Source of the DNA: Paragorgia papillata
Lineage: Eukaryota > Cnidaria > Anthozoa > Scleralcyonacea > Coralliidae
NCBI GenBank assembly: GCA_035771165.1
Contig: JAWNZC010000013.1
Coordinates: 1,756,501 to 1,820,500 of the forward strand
DNA: 64,000 bases
Reading direction: 5' to 3'
The notes beneath the pieces were generated by a model, which saw only the letters and a program-made list of their open reading frames with translations, was not told where the DNA came from and made no database searches. The position numbers and the translations under genes were made by a program. Shown piece after piece: positions 20,512 through 32,015 of the stretch; position 1 is the stretch's first letter, and every line of letters begins with the position of its first letter.

Positions 20512-21119
20512 CTAAACGTTGAAAAACAGATGAAAACTTCATCTTTTCTATTTTTCTTTTGTTTCCAGGGAAAGTCATTTTTTCCTACTAATTCTCAATA
20601 GTTCATTCAGTCCCTTTACTTTACTTATTTCTCGTTCTTTTCTTTCATCCTTCTTTCTTTCCTTCCCTCCTTTCTTTTCTTCCTTCCTTCCCTCCCTTTC
20701 TTCTCTTTTCATTTTTTCTTTCTTCTTTCCTTCTTTCTCTCCTTCCTTTCTTTCTTCCTGCCTTTCTTCCTTCCTTCTTTATTCCTTCATTCTCCCTCCC
20801 TTCCATCCATCCATATATATTTTAATTAGCACACGGCTTTCAGGAAGAGCAAGTATGTAATATTTTATTGTATTTCTACTATTGTATTACTACAAGATAA
20901 AACAACCGTGTTTAAATAAAGCTCTCAAATCCAATCCAATCCAATCCAATCCAATCCAATACACACACCCACCCACCCTACTTTCCTTCCTTCCTTCATT
21001 CCTTCCTTCCTTCCTTCTTTCCATCCTTCCTTCCTTCCATCCTTCCTTCCTTCCTTCCTTCCTTTTTTCATCTAACAATTGTAATGTTAGCATCAGTTTT
21101 CATGTTTTTAATAAGGCAC
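20512..21119 (-). other. Gene 1 intron 1, low-complexity
   Basis: 608-bp intron with donor GTGCCT (complement of 21114-21119) and acceptor TTTAG. Much of it is simple sequence: (TTCC/TTTC)n at about 20600-20800 and 20990-21065, and (CCAAT)n at 20928-20960. Confidence 0.75.
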
Positions 21120-21218
21120 CTTTAAAATTTGTCCTCCATCAGGATATCGATTCAAAATATTTTTAATTAATTCAGTAAGTGGGGGCCTCCGCTGACCAAA
21201 TGTGGTTTCAGAAGCCAT
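21120..21218 (-). CDS. Sacsin-like gene 1, first coding exon
   Basis: Encodes 33 residues from an ATG at 21218: [19 protein letters not shown] and then [14 protein letters not shown]. The part from FGQ onward matches the 89-nt exons of genes 2 and 3 and the sacsin N-terminus just before ELIQNADDA. The exon ends in phase 0 with AAG before the GTGCCT donor. Unlike genes 2 and 3, an ATG is present within this exon. Directly upstream the strand reads TTTATATATTTATAG|GG, which could be either an acceptor (with an unseen microexon farther up) or a TATA-like promoter word. I found no convincing upstream microexon, so the ATG at 21218 is taken as the start. Confidence 0.75.
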
Positions 21219-21253
21219 CCCTATAAATATATAAAGGACATAGCATACATTAT

Positions 21254-21718
21254 CATTTCATCATCATCATTGTTGTTGTCATCATCATCATCATCATCAT
21301 CATCTATCATCATCATCATCATCATCTATCATCATCAGCAGTAACAGCATCATCATCATCATCATCATCTATCATCATCACCATCATCAGCATCATAATC
21401 ATCATCAATCAACATCACCATCATCATCATCAATCATCATCATCATCAATCATCATCATCGTCAATCATCATCACCATCACCATCACCATCATCATCGTC
21501 ATCATCATCATCTATCATCATCACCATGATCATTAGCATAATCATCATCATCTATCTATCATCATCACCATCAACATAATCATCATCTATCATCATCATC
21601 AGCATCATCAGCATCATCAGCATCATCAGCATCATCAGCATCTATCATCACCATCACCATCATCAACATAATCATCATCTATCATCATCACCATCACCAT
21701 CATCAGCATCATCATCTA
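21254..21718. repeat. (ATC)n trinucleotide tract
   Basis: About 460 bp of imperfect CAT/ATC repeats with interspersed CTATC and CACCAT units, just upstream of gene 1 exon 1. Confidence 0.95.
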
Positions 21719-22554
21719 TCACAAACTAGTTGCTCGATCTTCACGCTACAACCAATAGTGATTGAGAGAAGGTAAGTGACAATATTTTTGCTGTTTAGAA
21801 GACATGAAAAACATCTGAATTAAAATTACGGAATTAAAACCGCCACAGTATAGAGCCACTAAAGTATTCTTGTCGACTTTCCACTTGCCTTTACGGCTTG
21901 AAAAAAAAGTAGAAACTCTTTGAAAACATTTCAAACATTGAGTACAAAGATGAAATACGTATTTGTTGTTATTTATTGAATTAGACGAGTAGCTCTGAAC
22001 AACGAAGCAATTCTGTTAGGTGAATTTGGGGCAATTACACATGACACTGAAATTTGCTTATTCCATAAATCAAACCACCAAGTGCCCACAATCTCCCCGC
22101 TTTTCAAAACTAAAGTTAATAGTTCTCCAATAATAACTTTAATATTTTTATTGAGAAGCGTGGCTGTGATTTTTTTATGTTTGTTTTTAAATTTCAAAAT
22201 ATATTTAATACTGTAAAACGACAAAACGTCACATAATAGAATTGCTTCGTTCTTCAAAATTACTCATTCCATTCAAGAAATAACAGGAAATATGTGCAGT
22301 TTTATCTTTATACTTAACGTTTAAACTGTTTTCAAAGATTGTCTGCTCTTACTTTTGCTTGCAAATGCAAGTTTAAAGAAGACGGTAATGCTTTAAATAG
22401 CTTCACACAGTGGCGGTTCGAGTTCGTTTTAATTCCGTAAATTTTCACTTTCAAATGTTTTTCATACCTTCTAAACGGCAAAAATATTGTCATCTACCTC
22501 AGTCTCCTCTATCACTACTGGTTGTAGCGTAAAAATCGAGCGACTAGTTTGTGA
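21719..22554. mobile_element. 836-bp foldback element
   Basis: Long inverted repeats: TCACAAACTAGTTGCTCGAT at the left pairs with ATCGAGCGACTAGTTTGTGA at the right. Pairing continues through GACAATATTTTTGC (21778) and its complement near 22478, and through AACGAAGCAATTCT (22000) and its complement near 22240. No coding capacity; it lies in the upstream region of gene 1. Confidence 0.75.
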
Positions 22555-22722
22555 GATATAGCGATTCTAGTGATCCAACTCCGTATTTCGCCATTGCACT
22601 CCTTGTTGACCTGGCTGAGGTTTACGGCTGCGAGATTTTCCGGAAGTGGTTTTCGGTAACCAGCGCGCGCGGGGGCCCTTCCGCTCAGTTCTTTATTCTG
22701 TGATTTGGCACTCAATCGAGCC

Positions 22723-23701
22723 CAGTGAACTCTATATAAGGACTGGAACGATACCTACAAACCAAATTTTGAAGCCGTCATGGAGGCTGACATGCAGGGC
22801 GGCCCCAGTCCTCTTTATATGCAAGAAAATCTTTATTTTTAAGTTATATTTTGTTATGAACCAATTACAAAGAAATGCAAACATGCTACAGTAATAGATA
22901 CTTCTTCTAAAAGCTTTTAGCAGCAAAAACGTAGCTTGAATATTTGACAAAAAACACATTTTGAGTCCGAAACCGCGCGGATCTCTTGATTGTTTGTAGG
23001 GCAGCTCCAAGTGTTGAGTCAGTTGAGGTATCAAAAGTCAAGAAAAAGTCTATGAACTACCTTGAATCAAATAAAGATAGCATTAATCAGGGCTAAGGAC
23101 TACTAAAATCTAGTGGCTATAATCTGTCGAGCATATGGATGCTGACATGATCAATAAAAAACCATAAATATTAAATTTTCTGAACAGTCAAAAAATCGAA
23201 CAAAACACAGAAATACGAACCGACAGTGTTTTAAAGGCATCAAAGATCAAAATATATGTGGTCTTACAATGATTCAAAAGGTATGAGGAGACTATTCATA
23301 AGAGCAAAGGCACATCTTGACATGTGCGATTATCGTAAAATAAAGACGAATAAATACTAAATATAACCTGAATTTTCGTCAGGAGTTTCCATCAATCCAA
23401 GCAAAATTTTGCTTTCGTTTGACAATATATTTCCTGCTTCAATCTATTTTTGCCAGCAAACATACCTCAGACAGAAAGGACAATGATTCTAATACAAACT
23501 GACTTCGTTATATCAATTCAAATGAAGTTCAACTACAAAAAAATAAAAAATTCTCGCTGGGACATTGTTCTGTTTTCTACCGCTCCTTGGACGTTGGTCA
23601 GACGTTCATGTGTTGCCCCCAGCAGCCGGAAGTTTGGCTTCATCCAATCATAGGGCCGACCTTATGGAGGTATCGTTCCAGTCTTTATATAGAGTTCACT
23701 G
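22723..23701. mobile_element. Non-autonomous hAT-like transposon
   Basis: Begins CAGTGAACTCTATATAAGGA with CTGGAACGATACC following, and ends with the inverted counterpart GGTATCGTTCCAG, then TCTTTATATAGAGTTCACTG. It is flanked on both sides by the identical 8-bp sequence ATCGAGCC (22715-22722 and 23702-23709). An 8-bp target duplication with CAGTG/CACTG ends is the hAT pattern. The 979-bp interior shows no transposase. Confidence 0.85.
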
Positions 23702-23856
23702 ATCGAGCCTCTCTCCAGTCTACCTGCTTTTATCGAAATCCAAATCATTGGAAAATCGCATAAACGCGTTGCAGCATGTAACACCATTGCGAGACAAGTT
23801 GCATGAAAAATTCGCACCGTGTAACTTAACAGGGCCTTAAGCTGAGTGCTTTAGCT

Positions 23857-24155
23857 AGAGCAAAGTGAAAAGGTGGTAAACTGCCAACTGAAGATATTTA
23901 GTATGGGAAAACTGAAGTTTGGAGTGCATGCCCTTCATCACTGAGAAATGTTATCACATTTCACCGTGATGAAAGGCTCCACTCTTCTCACTTTGCTTTA
24001 TATATTAAAAGCCATTGTATACAAATCAGTTAAAAAGTGAGCTTGTGGTAACTGTGGTGCAAACCACTGAGATTTTTTCTAATAAAATTAACTGACATTT
24101 TGAACAGAGCCCTTCATCAACGTTTTGGCAATTTACCATCTTTTCACTTTGCTCT
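23857..24155. mobile_element. MITE family F, copy 1
   Basis: The ends AGAGCAAAGTGAAAAGGTGG and TTTTCACTTTGCTCT are inverted. The word GCCCTTCATCA occurs inside. Related copies lie at 27182-27529 and 48889-49045. Confidence 0.75.
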
Positions 24156-25118
24156 GTTCAAAACACTGTCTACACATAATTACTATTTTAAAGTCATAAT
24201 ATATTTAAATATATATATTACCATTAAAAAACCCGCACTGCGGGCTGCCACTGCACACGATCGGAAATGGCGGCTGTCGATGCTCGCGAAATACGGGCTG
24301 ACCCGTATTAGCTACGCATGCGTAGAACGAATATCTTGCGTGTAAACGTCATCAATACACGGCCGACAGGCTGCACACTTCAACGAGGACACCCCGAGCT
24401 CAAAGTCAAACATCTCCGCTCAAAATCGTCGCTCGACCATAATTCTTCCACGAGCGCATAGCACGAATGTTGGGCTTGCCATAGAATACGGTTTGTTGAC
24501 AACTCGTGGAATTTTCGCGATGTACGAAGCCATTACCTTCTCAAATTCATCAGTTTCAAATGTCCTCAGAACTCACTTGAGCCAGCACGCACGTGGACTG
24601 CAAACTGCCCCATGAAAGTGGCCGATTTTCTAATGATTCCTTGATAATGGGAATCCTTATGGGAAAAGTCGTACGCATTCCTGAAATACCCAGACACAGA
24701 CTGTCCTCGTAGCATGTATAGGAATCGTTCGTTTCTTGTATTCTTTTAGTTCAGTTTATATAAATACCGAATGCAAATAACTGTAAATATACAAAACGCA
24801 CAGCCACCCGAAACAAATTCGCTTCGGCTGGGAACAAGAACCTCGACAAGAAGACATACCAACACATTGCGAAATATGTCTACTTCCGGCCTTTGTATTG
24901 TTTTGAAAAGAAATGCTTTTACTAGTCTCGCCACGTTAATACTCTTTAAATGCTTTGTGTTCACTAACCTCCTACTCCGCTTTCTTCGGTCATTTTTTAA
25001 AGAAAGGAATTCTTCATTTTCTCTCTTGTTTATCACTCGCCAAACTGATCCATACTTGCAACAGGTTGGCAATTAGCCAATTACCTTAAACACAAATTTG
25101 GCAAAACTGAAAACAAAT
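24156..25118. other. Intergenic, nothing recognised
   Basis: No supported gene. A short imperfect hairpin (CCCGCACTGCGGG) lies at about 24232. Confidence 0.45.
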
Positions 25119-25268
25119 ATCGAAATATAGTAACTTAGGTTAGATATACTGCCGAAACAGAGAACGTAGGAATCTAACGTTTCGAGCGAAGGCGCCTTCG
25201 CTCGAAACGTTAGATTCCTACGTTCTCTGTTTCGGCAGTATATCTAACCTAAGTTACTATATTTCGAT
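25119..25268. repeat. Perfect 150-bp palindrome
   Basis: Spacerless inverted repeat centred between 25193 and 25194 (GCGAAGGC|GCCTTCGC) with 75-bp arms. I checked the pairing at the ends, at the centre and at intermediate points and found no mismatch; it stops at 25118/25269. It contains CGAAACGTTAGATTCC, similar in style to MITE family F, so it is probably an element of the same broad kind. Confidence 0.85.
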
Positions 25269-25641
25269 TGTTGTTTCTACACTGGCCTACGCAGCACGCT
25301 ACTTTTATTTCACTATTTAGAAAACAAATAATACATTATTATATAGAAAACAAAAACAAAAGACATAAAGAAATCTTATTTTTCCTTGACATTATTATTA
25401 CCATTGGTTCATCAACCTTCAACAGCGGTGGAAGACGAAACTAAACACAAACTGTCTGCAGGTGTGCGGTTATGCGGGTTTGTATCAAATCACTGAAATG
25501 TTATATTTCCGGTTTATTTTCATCGCGGGGCCCAGAAGGAGTGAAAATAACAATTGCAAGCGCAACACAGTTCTTGGCACCTTGGCGTTTACGCTGTCTG
25601 TCAAAAGACTCAAAACATGTTTTATGACAACGTCAAAGTTT
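25269..25641. other. Intergenic, nothing recognised
   Basis: No gene supported. Confidence 0.4.
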
Positions 25642-25807
25642 AAAGCCCCAATCAAACGAGAACGCAAGTCATCGCAAGTTGGCAGTCACGCTATCTCAGC
25701 CAGCCGCTATGAATAGTTTCCCGAAAATATTATGTACCGTGACAAAGTTAAAACTTGTTTAAAACACTCAAGAAACCTTTATTTTGTTAATTTGGGTGTT
25801 CGAACGA
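25642..25807. mobile_element. MITE family H, truncated copy
   Basis: Starts with AAAGCCCCAATCAAACGAGA and GCAAGTCATCGCAAGTTGGC, and runs to TTTGGGTGTTCGAACGA. The complete member is at 30247-30477. The second terminal repeat is missing here. Confidence 0.75.
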
Positions 25808-27181
25808 AGGCCAAACAGCTGCTCGTTAAAAACGAATTAAGAAACTTCAGGAGAAAACTGTAGCTGTTTCAAGCTCAACTGGAAAGCGCAGTATTATAAC
25901 TAGTACTAAAACTGATCACGAATTCAGAAATAATCCGCATAGAGGTGCGGTATAACTCTTTACTGTATCGTTCGTTTTCGACCGAAGCAGACTTTAGTAT
26001 TGTGCTCTGTCTAACGCCAGACGTAGTGAAGATTGAAGAAGTTTAACCATGCATGCATGCGTCCTGCTGTTTCGTGTGTCCTTTTCCAGGAAGAGACTTC
26101 AAATACCACGAAGATTGTTGCCTTTAATACAGACTCCCTGTCGTGAGAACTAACTACAGCTATCACAAGTGCCATGGAATAGATTTACAGTGAAGAGGGT
26201 ATACTTTTAGTTTTATACTGGACGTATTAAAGTATAATAGAAAACAGACTTCAAAGCAGTTTAGTCATAAGTCTTTTCTATTTGAAAGGCCGTTGCCGGT
26301 AAGGCCCTAAGGACCTTATCTAAAACAAGCAACATAAATTTTACAATGCAGAAGTCACGGTTAACGTATTATTAAAAGCTGACTATTGAATGAGAAGATA
26401 GTACTGTACTATATATACTGCCTCAGTGCCTCTAGATCCAACATCATATACATCATGTAGCTAAAACCATTTAAAACCAATTTGTTACTCCGAGTATTAA
26501 ACACCTTAATATTATTCTCCACCCGAGTTCACTGTCCCACAATATAATCATTCGAAATCGTAATGTAGTCTGTTTCGAAATATCAAATAACGTAGGTATA
26601 ATCATTCGACCTTCAGAGCATCAGTAAACCGAACGTCGAGGGTTCGAACCCAGCTGGGCCAAGTAGAGTTTTCTCTACTTGGCCGGTATGGTTCGTCACT
26701 CGGAGCATAACACCTTAATATTATGGTGATTCAAAATCTGACAAGAGTGAGTTTTAGATCTAGACACAGCACGTCATTGACAGAATATATAAGGATACTG
26801 CAGACTGTGAGTAGCTGCAGGCCTCGACAGGTATATGACTTGTCATAAGATACTGCGGAATGCGGTTGAGTGTTAAACACTCAGCCGCATTCCGCAGTAC
26901 GTATGTTGCAATCGCTGACTTCAAATTACATGTCATTGGGCATATGATGTGTTTATACTACTCGTCGGCTTTTCGGGCTAAAGCTTACTGCTATTTTATC
27001 ACGGACTGCAATCAAGTCTGATACTATATATTCGTAGCTCCCGTCGAATATAGTTTTTCACGTAAGTATATATCTATTGACCGGCATGCAGGTGGTGCGG
27101 CGTGCGTAGAAGTAGCATATAGCCCTTATACAGTAGTTCAAAAATAATGATCCCTAAGTCACACAAAGTAATTCTCATATG
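25808..27181. other. Upstream of gene 2; minor repeats, no gene
   Basis: No protein gene is supported. Two small structures stand out: a tRNA T-arm-like word (CGAGGGTTCGAACCCAGC) at about 26637-26654 beside a small hairpin (GGCCAAGTAGAG, TTTT, CTCTACTTGGCC), and a 49-bp near-perfect palindrome at 26851-26899 (TACTGCGGAATGCGG and its complement). I could not fold a full tRNA around the first. Confidence 0.5.
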
Positions 27182-27529
27182 AGAGCAAAGTTAAAAGGTG
27201 GTATACTGCCGAGAATTCAGTTAGTAACGAAATACTGACGTTTCGAGCGCAGCCCTTCATCAGAGTAAGTGAAAAAGTGGTGAAACGCTACGAAATACTG
27301 TGAGACGATGTTTACTAGTTTACTATATTTTTAACGGTTATTATAATGAAGTGAGTGTTAAAGCTGTAAAATTTAAAATAAATCTTACCTTTTATCTTCG
27401 TGTGTTAATTTGCTGATTTGTCCGTGTAAGGAAACTGGTTTACTCTGATTATGAAGGTGCCGCTCGACACGTCAGTATTTCGTTACTAAAAATCTCGGCA
27501 ATATACCATGCACCTTCTAACTTTGCTCT
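27182..27529. mobile_element. MITE family F, copy 2
   Basis: Ends AGAGCAAAGTTAAAAGGTGG and CCTTCTAACTTTGCTCT are inverted. Inner arms contain CGAAATACTGACGTTTCGAG and its approximate complement near 27460. It lies about 160 bp upstream of the gene 2 start codon. Confidence 0.8.
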
Positions 27530-27690
27530 ATCGACAAACACTGCCTTCCCAGCCGACTCTAGTTTCTTACACTCTCGGTTAAGTCATGTTGTCTTGTTCC
27601 AGGAACCCGGAAGTTTGAAGAAGGACAAGGTTCAGTCGTGAAAAGATTTCGCTAAAACGGCAATATGTCGATTATCAGACAGGGTTTGTG

Positions 27691-27712
27691 ATGGAAGGTT
27701 GGGGAAAAAAAG
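27691..27712 (+). CDS. Sacsin-like gene 2, 22-nt first coding microexon
   Basis: ATG GAA GGT TGG GGA AAA AAA G followed by the donor GTTAGT. Splicing to the acceptor before 30081 completes GGG and gives MEGWGKKGDPFGPRTPPL in frame. Gene 3 has an independent 22-nt exon of the same length and phase (49861-49882), which supports both. The ATG has G at +4. Confidence 0.7.
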
Positions 27713-28164
27713 GTTAGTTCGGGTATATGTAACTAAGATATAAGTATTATAACTGCCCGGAGTAATAGAACAGACAATTTGTTAGGAAACAACGAAAGTG
27801 AAAGTGGTCATTTTATTGGATTAATTGCTTCCAGCTGCGTTGGATTAAGAAATTTTTGGAATGTTTTCTTACTTAATTATAAATCAAATATATTTCTCAT
27901 AGCAAACACAGAGGGTCCACAATATGTTTATCGGGATGCCGGATAACGATTATTTCGGTAACGAGAAACGGAATAGAAGAGAAAAATGGACGAGATTCGA
28001 GAAATAAGGAGATTGAACAACGGCTTTGGAGCTTACATCCTTAATACAATATAATTTTCTCACAAAACAAAGAAAATGAATAACGTTTAGCATAGGCGTT
28101 GCAGGGGGGGGGGGGGGGGGCAATTGCCCTCCCAAAATATTTGAAAAACGGGGAAATTCGGGCA

Positions 28165-28424
<260 letters not shown>

Positions 28425-29390
28425 ATTTAATCACTTTATTACCAAGAATACTGGTAACAGGTGGCTGGACAGAGCAATAGCCCCAATTGATATCAGCTAC
28501 CAGTAACTAACATATATACATGGTAATATTTACAAAATAACTAAATCTATAAATAGCAATTATGCACAAATTTGAAATAAATAAATAATTTAAAAAGTTA
28601 ATATAAGTTTAAGAGTCATTAATTTTTAATCTAGTTAAATAAATACTCCGCAGAGCAGTTTTAAAAAGACCAAGTTTTCTCATTTTTTTAACCATAGAAG
28701 GCAAACCATTCCAAGTGCGTACAGTTCTGGGAAAAAACGAACTCCCAAAATAATTAGTTTTGTATTTAAATTCTAAAAAGTTGTCCTGGCAAGATTCTCT
28801 TAAATTATAGCGAGATAACGGCTTTGGTTGAACATAATCTTCAAAATTGAGATTATACATTCTATTTTTACATTTAAAAAGGAACATTAGATCCTTTATT
28901 TCCCGACGATACTCAAGTGGGAGAAAATCAAGCAGAAGTAATATGTTTTTATAACTGGTGTCCTTTGGATAGTTCAAAATAAATTTGGTAGCTCGTCGTT
29001 GGACATTCTCAATCAATGATATATATTTTAATTCGTGAGGGGACCATAGTTCGCTTCCGTACTCTAATAAAGGCCGAACAAGTACACAGTAAAGTAATTT
29101 CCTAGTGTTTGTACTATCTCTTAAATTAGCACATATTCTTTTCACCAATCCAAGTGTCCTGTTTGCCTTAGAGGATATTTCGGAAATATGAGTAGCCCAC
29201 TTTAGATCACTCGTCACTTTTACTCCCAAGTCGCGCATAGAGGTAACCCGTTCTAATTGGTTATTGTTAATTGAGTAATCAATAACTAGTTTCTGCCATT
29301 TTCTGCCAGGAATTTCAGGGAATTTTGACATGTATTGCTGTAAAATGTTCAAGAAAAATTCATACGTTAAGCTAAGACTGAAAAATACGA
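28425..29390 (-). mobile_element. 5'-truncated CR1/Jockey-type LINE, antisense to gene 2
   Basis: An intact frame at 28609-29352 encodes about 247 residues of the C-terminal part of a non-LTR reverse transcriptase. It carries VTSMRDLGVKVTSDLKW, ANRTLGLVKRI, LVRPLLEYGSELWSP, VQRRATKFIL and LPLEYRREIKDLMFLFK. These motifs belong to the thumb and C-terminal segment; the catalytic FADD box is not present, so the copy is 5' truncated. The 3' UTR ends in the (GAAA)n tail. It is related to, but clearly diverged from, the fragment at 447-1105. Confidence 0.85.
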
Positions 29391-29441
29391 CTTAAAAACC
29401 AATATTTAACCCTAAATTTCAAGGGCATAAATCTCTTCCCC

Positions 29442-29472
<31 letters not shown>

Positions 29473-29637
29473 CCAGAATTGGCCTGCTACGCTTTGGAAT
29501 TTTAGTCCCAAGTACTATAGTAGTAACGCCGCTCCCGTTCTACATACAACGTTATTCAGATCATTTTCACGTCTTGAAATTAACTCGTGAAACGGCGAAA
29601 CCTGTTATTTAATTGAGTAATTTGACTTGTAATTTGA

Positions 29638-29642
29638 CAATA

Positions 29643-29732
<90 letters not shown>
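29638..29732. repeat. (TTA)n microsatellite
   Basis: About 95 bp of uninterrupted ATT/TTA repeat inside gene 2 intron 1. Confidence 0.95.
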
Positions 29733-29734
<2 letters not shown>

Positions 29735-30080
29735 ACTATGCGACAAAATCCGCTTAGGACTCTAAAACTTGTGGATGTACGAAAAACATACTTTAAGTAT
29801 TCAATATTACGTAAATAGACTCCTAGCTTGCTTAAGCTCCCTGATTCTATAAACGAAAGCATTGGTCGGGATTGGATTAGCTTAGCAAACTTGTCGGGAT
29901 ACGCGAAGGGTAGCAAATACGGAATATCGAACAGGATTTAGATTAAAGCAGATTAAAAATGTCAAGATTACAAGCTGACAATATTAAATAATTTATGCTA
30001 CCATTTCCACCCTACAAGCTAGATTCCTTCTAATCTTGAACGGCAATCGCATAGTTTAATTTCCATGTCATTTTCACAAG

Positions 30081-30169
30081 GGGATCCTTTTGGCCCACGA
30101 ACACCTCCGCTTACTGAAGTGATAAAAAATATTTTGGAACGATACCCCGATGGTGGACAAATTTTGAAG
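30081..30169 (+). CDS. Sacsin-like gene 2, 89-nt exon
   Basis: Bounded by acceptor TTTTCACAAG and donor GTAAGC. After two bases that complete a Gly codon it encodes DPFGPRTPPLTEVIKNILER then YPDGGQILK, matching the sequence immediately before the first N-box of sacsin. Same length (89 nt) and phase as the gene 3 exon at 50233-50321. Confidence 0.9.
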
Positions 30170-30246
30170 GTAAGCCGAACTGAAATAAAACTCAATCCCT
30201 TTGAGTCCTTTAGAGAGCTGATATATGCCGACTCATTTACACTGTA

Positions 30247-30477
30247 AAGCCCTAATCAAACGAGAACGCAAGTCATCGCAAGTTGGCAGTCACGAATTTC
30301 TGTGGTGGTCGTTCGAACACCCAAATTAACAAAATAAAGGTTTCACTGAGTGTTTTAAACAAGTTTAAACTTTGTCACGGCACATGTATTTTTGCGGGGA
30401 AATTATTCAGAGCGGCTGGCTGAGATAGCGTGACTGCCAACTTGCGATGACTTGCGTTCTCGTTTGATTAGGGCTTA
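30247..30477. mobile_element. MITE family H, complete copy
   Basis: 231 bp with long terminal inverted repeats: AAAGCCCTAATCAAACGAGA plus ACGCAAGTCATCGCAAGTTG at the left, complemented by CAACTTGCGATGACTTGCGT and TCTCGTTTGATTAGGGCTT at the right. The partial copy at 25642-25807 is related. Confidence 0.9.
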
Positions 30478-30939
30478 ATATATCAAACACGATTACACGA
30501 AAAGGAGTGTTTGATCTAGCTGATATCAAACACCCAAGAATACCTGATATTGAAAACCCAAGGCAAAGCCGAGCTTTTTTAACCAACTTCGAGGTCTTTT
30601 GACATCAAATCCGAAACCCAACTTTCGAGCGTTGGATATAGCATCTCAAACGAATCAGTATTTTAAAAAGTAAAAGTTGGCTTAATTTATGTAAGTGTCA
30701 CGTCCAAACTCCATGTCAGCACTGACATAGAAATAGGACGTAATAATAGATCGCTCAACCGGGCAAAACCAAGATGGCAGATAACAGAAGTGTTTTTGAT
30801 AGATTTGGTTGACAATTACAGCCATTCGCCAGAGTTAAAGATTGGCTGTAGGCTAGTGTTTTGTTTACTTTCGCAATCTACGACAACGATAAACAAAGTA
30901 TCCTAACAAAAGTGTTTCTACACAACATTTAGGTTATCC

Positions 30940-31153
30940 TTAACACTTTGAGGCCTGGACCTCTCCCTGTGCTGAATAAAATCGTCTGGGGTGAGCCAGA
31001 TAAAACACTAAAGACTCGTCTTCAGGCTTCAAAGTGTTAAAGAGATAGGTTTTAACACTTTGAGGTCTGGACCTCTCTCTGTGCTGAATAAAATCGTCTG
31101 GCGTTAACCAGAATAAAATACTAAAGACTCGTATTCAGGCTTCAAAGTGTTAA
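30940..31153. mobile_element. Two tandem copies of TTAACACTTTGA MITE (family J)
   Basis: Units at 30940-31040 and 31052-31153. Each starts TTAACACTTTGAGG and ends CTTCAAAGTGTTAA, with TAAAATCGTCTGG inside. A related insertion is at 51061-51179 and a related array at 47565-47676. Confidence 0.85.
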
Positions 31154-31630
31154 AGTGTATATGACCCGAAATTTAAGTTTGTCTTATTTGAAAGAACACT
31201 TAAAGTGACACGTAACATATTTTTTAGATTTTTGTTTACTTGCTTCGTTTTTAAAATATTTCAGTTTGTTTGATATGCAAATTAAACAAAATGACATCAC
31301 ACCTGCATAATGACTTATCGAAGAATGTTATATATCTCTGCTAATATCAAACAAAATCACTTGACAATTTACATGCTTGGTGTTCTGGGAGGAACACATG
31401 CACACGATTTCTTTGAAGTGATTTGGTTTGATAACAGCAGAGATATACAACCTTCGTCAATAAGTCATTATGCACGTGTGACATCATTTTGGTAAGTTTG
31501 CATTTTAAACAAACTGAAATATTTTAAAAACGAAGCAAGGAAACGAAAATCTAAAAAATAAGTTACTCTGTCATTTTAAGTGTTCTTTCAAATAAGACAA
31601 ACTTAATTTTCAAGTCATGTACACTTTAAA
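31150..31630. mobile_element. 481-bp foldback element (family K)
   Basis: Long inverted repeats: AAGTTTGTCTTATTTGAAAG and AACACTTAAAGTGACA at the left, and their complements at about 31580-31625. Inner arms include GATATATAACATTCTTCGAT-type pairing (31310-31335 with 31440-31470). A related element is at 52070-52543 in the corresponding intron of gene 3. Confidence 0.8.
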
Positions 31631-32015
31631 GGAATTAAAGCCAAAAAACGTCAAGTAAAATAAAAGCAAGAAGCTCTATCACTAAACTAATAAATCGATT
31701 TAACCGATCCTATATTCGGTACAATGCGGCGAAATTGCGAAAAGAAACTCATATTTTTTCCCGACATGCATACATTGAGCTTCTCGAGAGGTTTGAAACA
31801 ATTCTTCACAGTTAGTTTGACTTGAGACTCTTGAGAGTCACTCAAAGTGACTTGTCCCGTCAGGGTCACTTCAGCTTTTGCCCGCATGAGGCGCCATCTA
31901 TATTGTATACAAACTCATATGGCAAGCATAGTTTACTATCTAGAAAGGTTGGTTTGCATGCTGCTACAAGTAAAATATACTATGGACTAAATAAATACAA
32001 TGAATACAATTTTAG

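Larger units (their letters stand above)
30170..32015 (+). other. Gene 2 intron 2
   Basis: 1,846-bp intron, donor GTAAGC, acceptor ATTTTAG. It is largely made of MITEs at 30247-30477, 30940-31153 and 31150-31630. Confidence 0.8.

Noticed and set aside
20890..21093. Possible Lys/Glu/Arg/Gly-rich protein on the minus strand
   Set aside because: It is a translation of (GGAA)n microsatellite inside gene 1 intron 1.
21254..21718. CRISPR-like array or centromeric satellite
   Set aside because: It is a plain imperfect (ATC)n tract without unique spacers; the organism is eukaryotic.
24530..24560. Upstream microexon for gene 1 on the minus strand (ATGAATTTGAGAAG then GTAATG)
   Set aside because: Its phase does not match; joining it to the 99-nt exon shifts the frame and soon reaches a stop.
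26630..26665. tRNA gene
   Set aside because: Only a T-arm-like GGTTCGAACC is present; no acceptor stem, D arm or anticodon arm can be folded around it.
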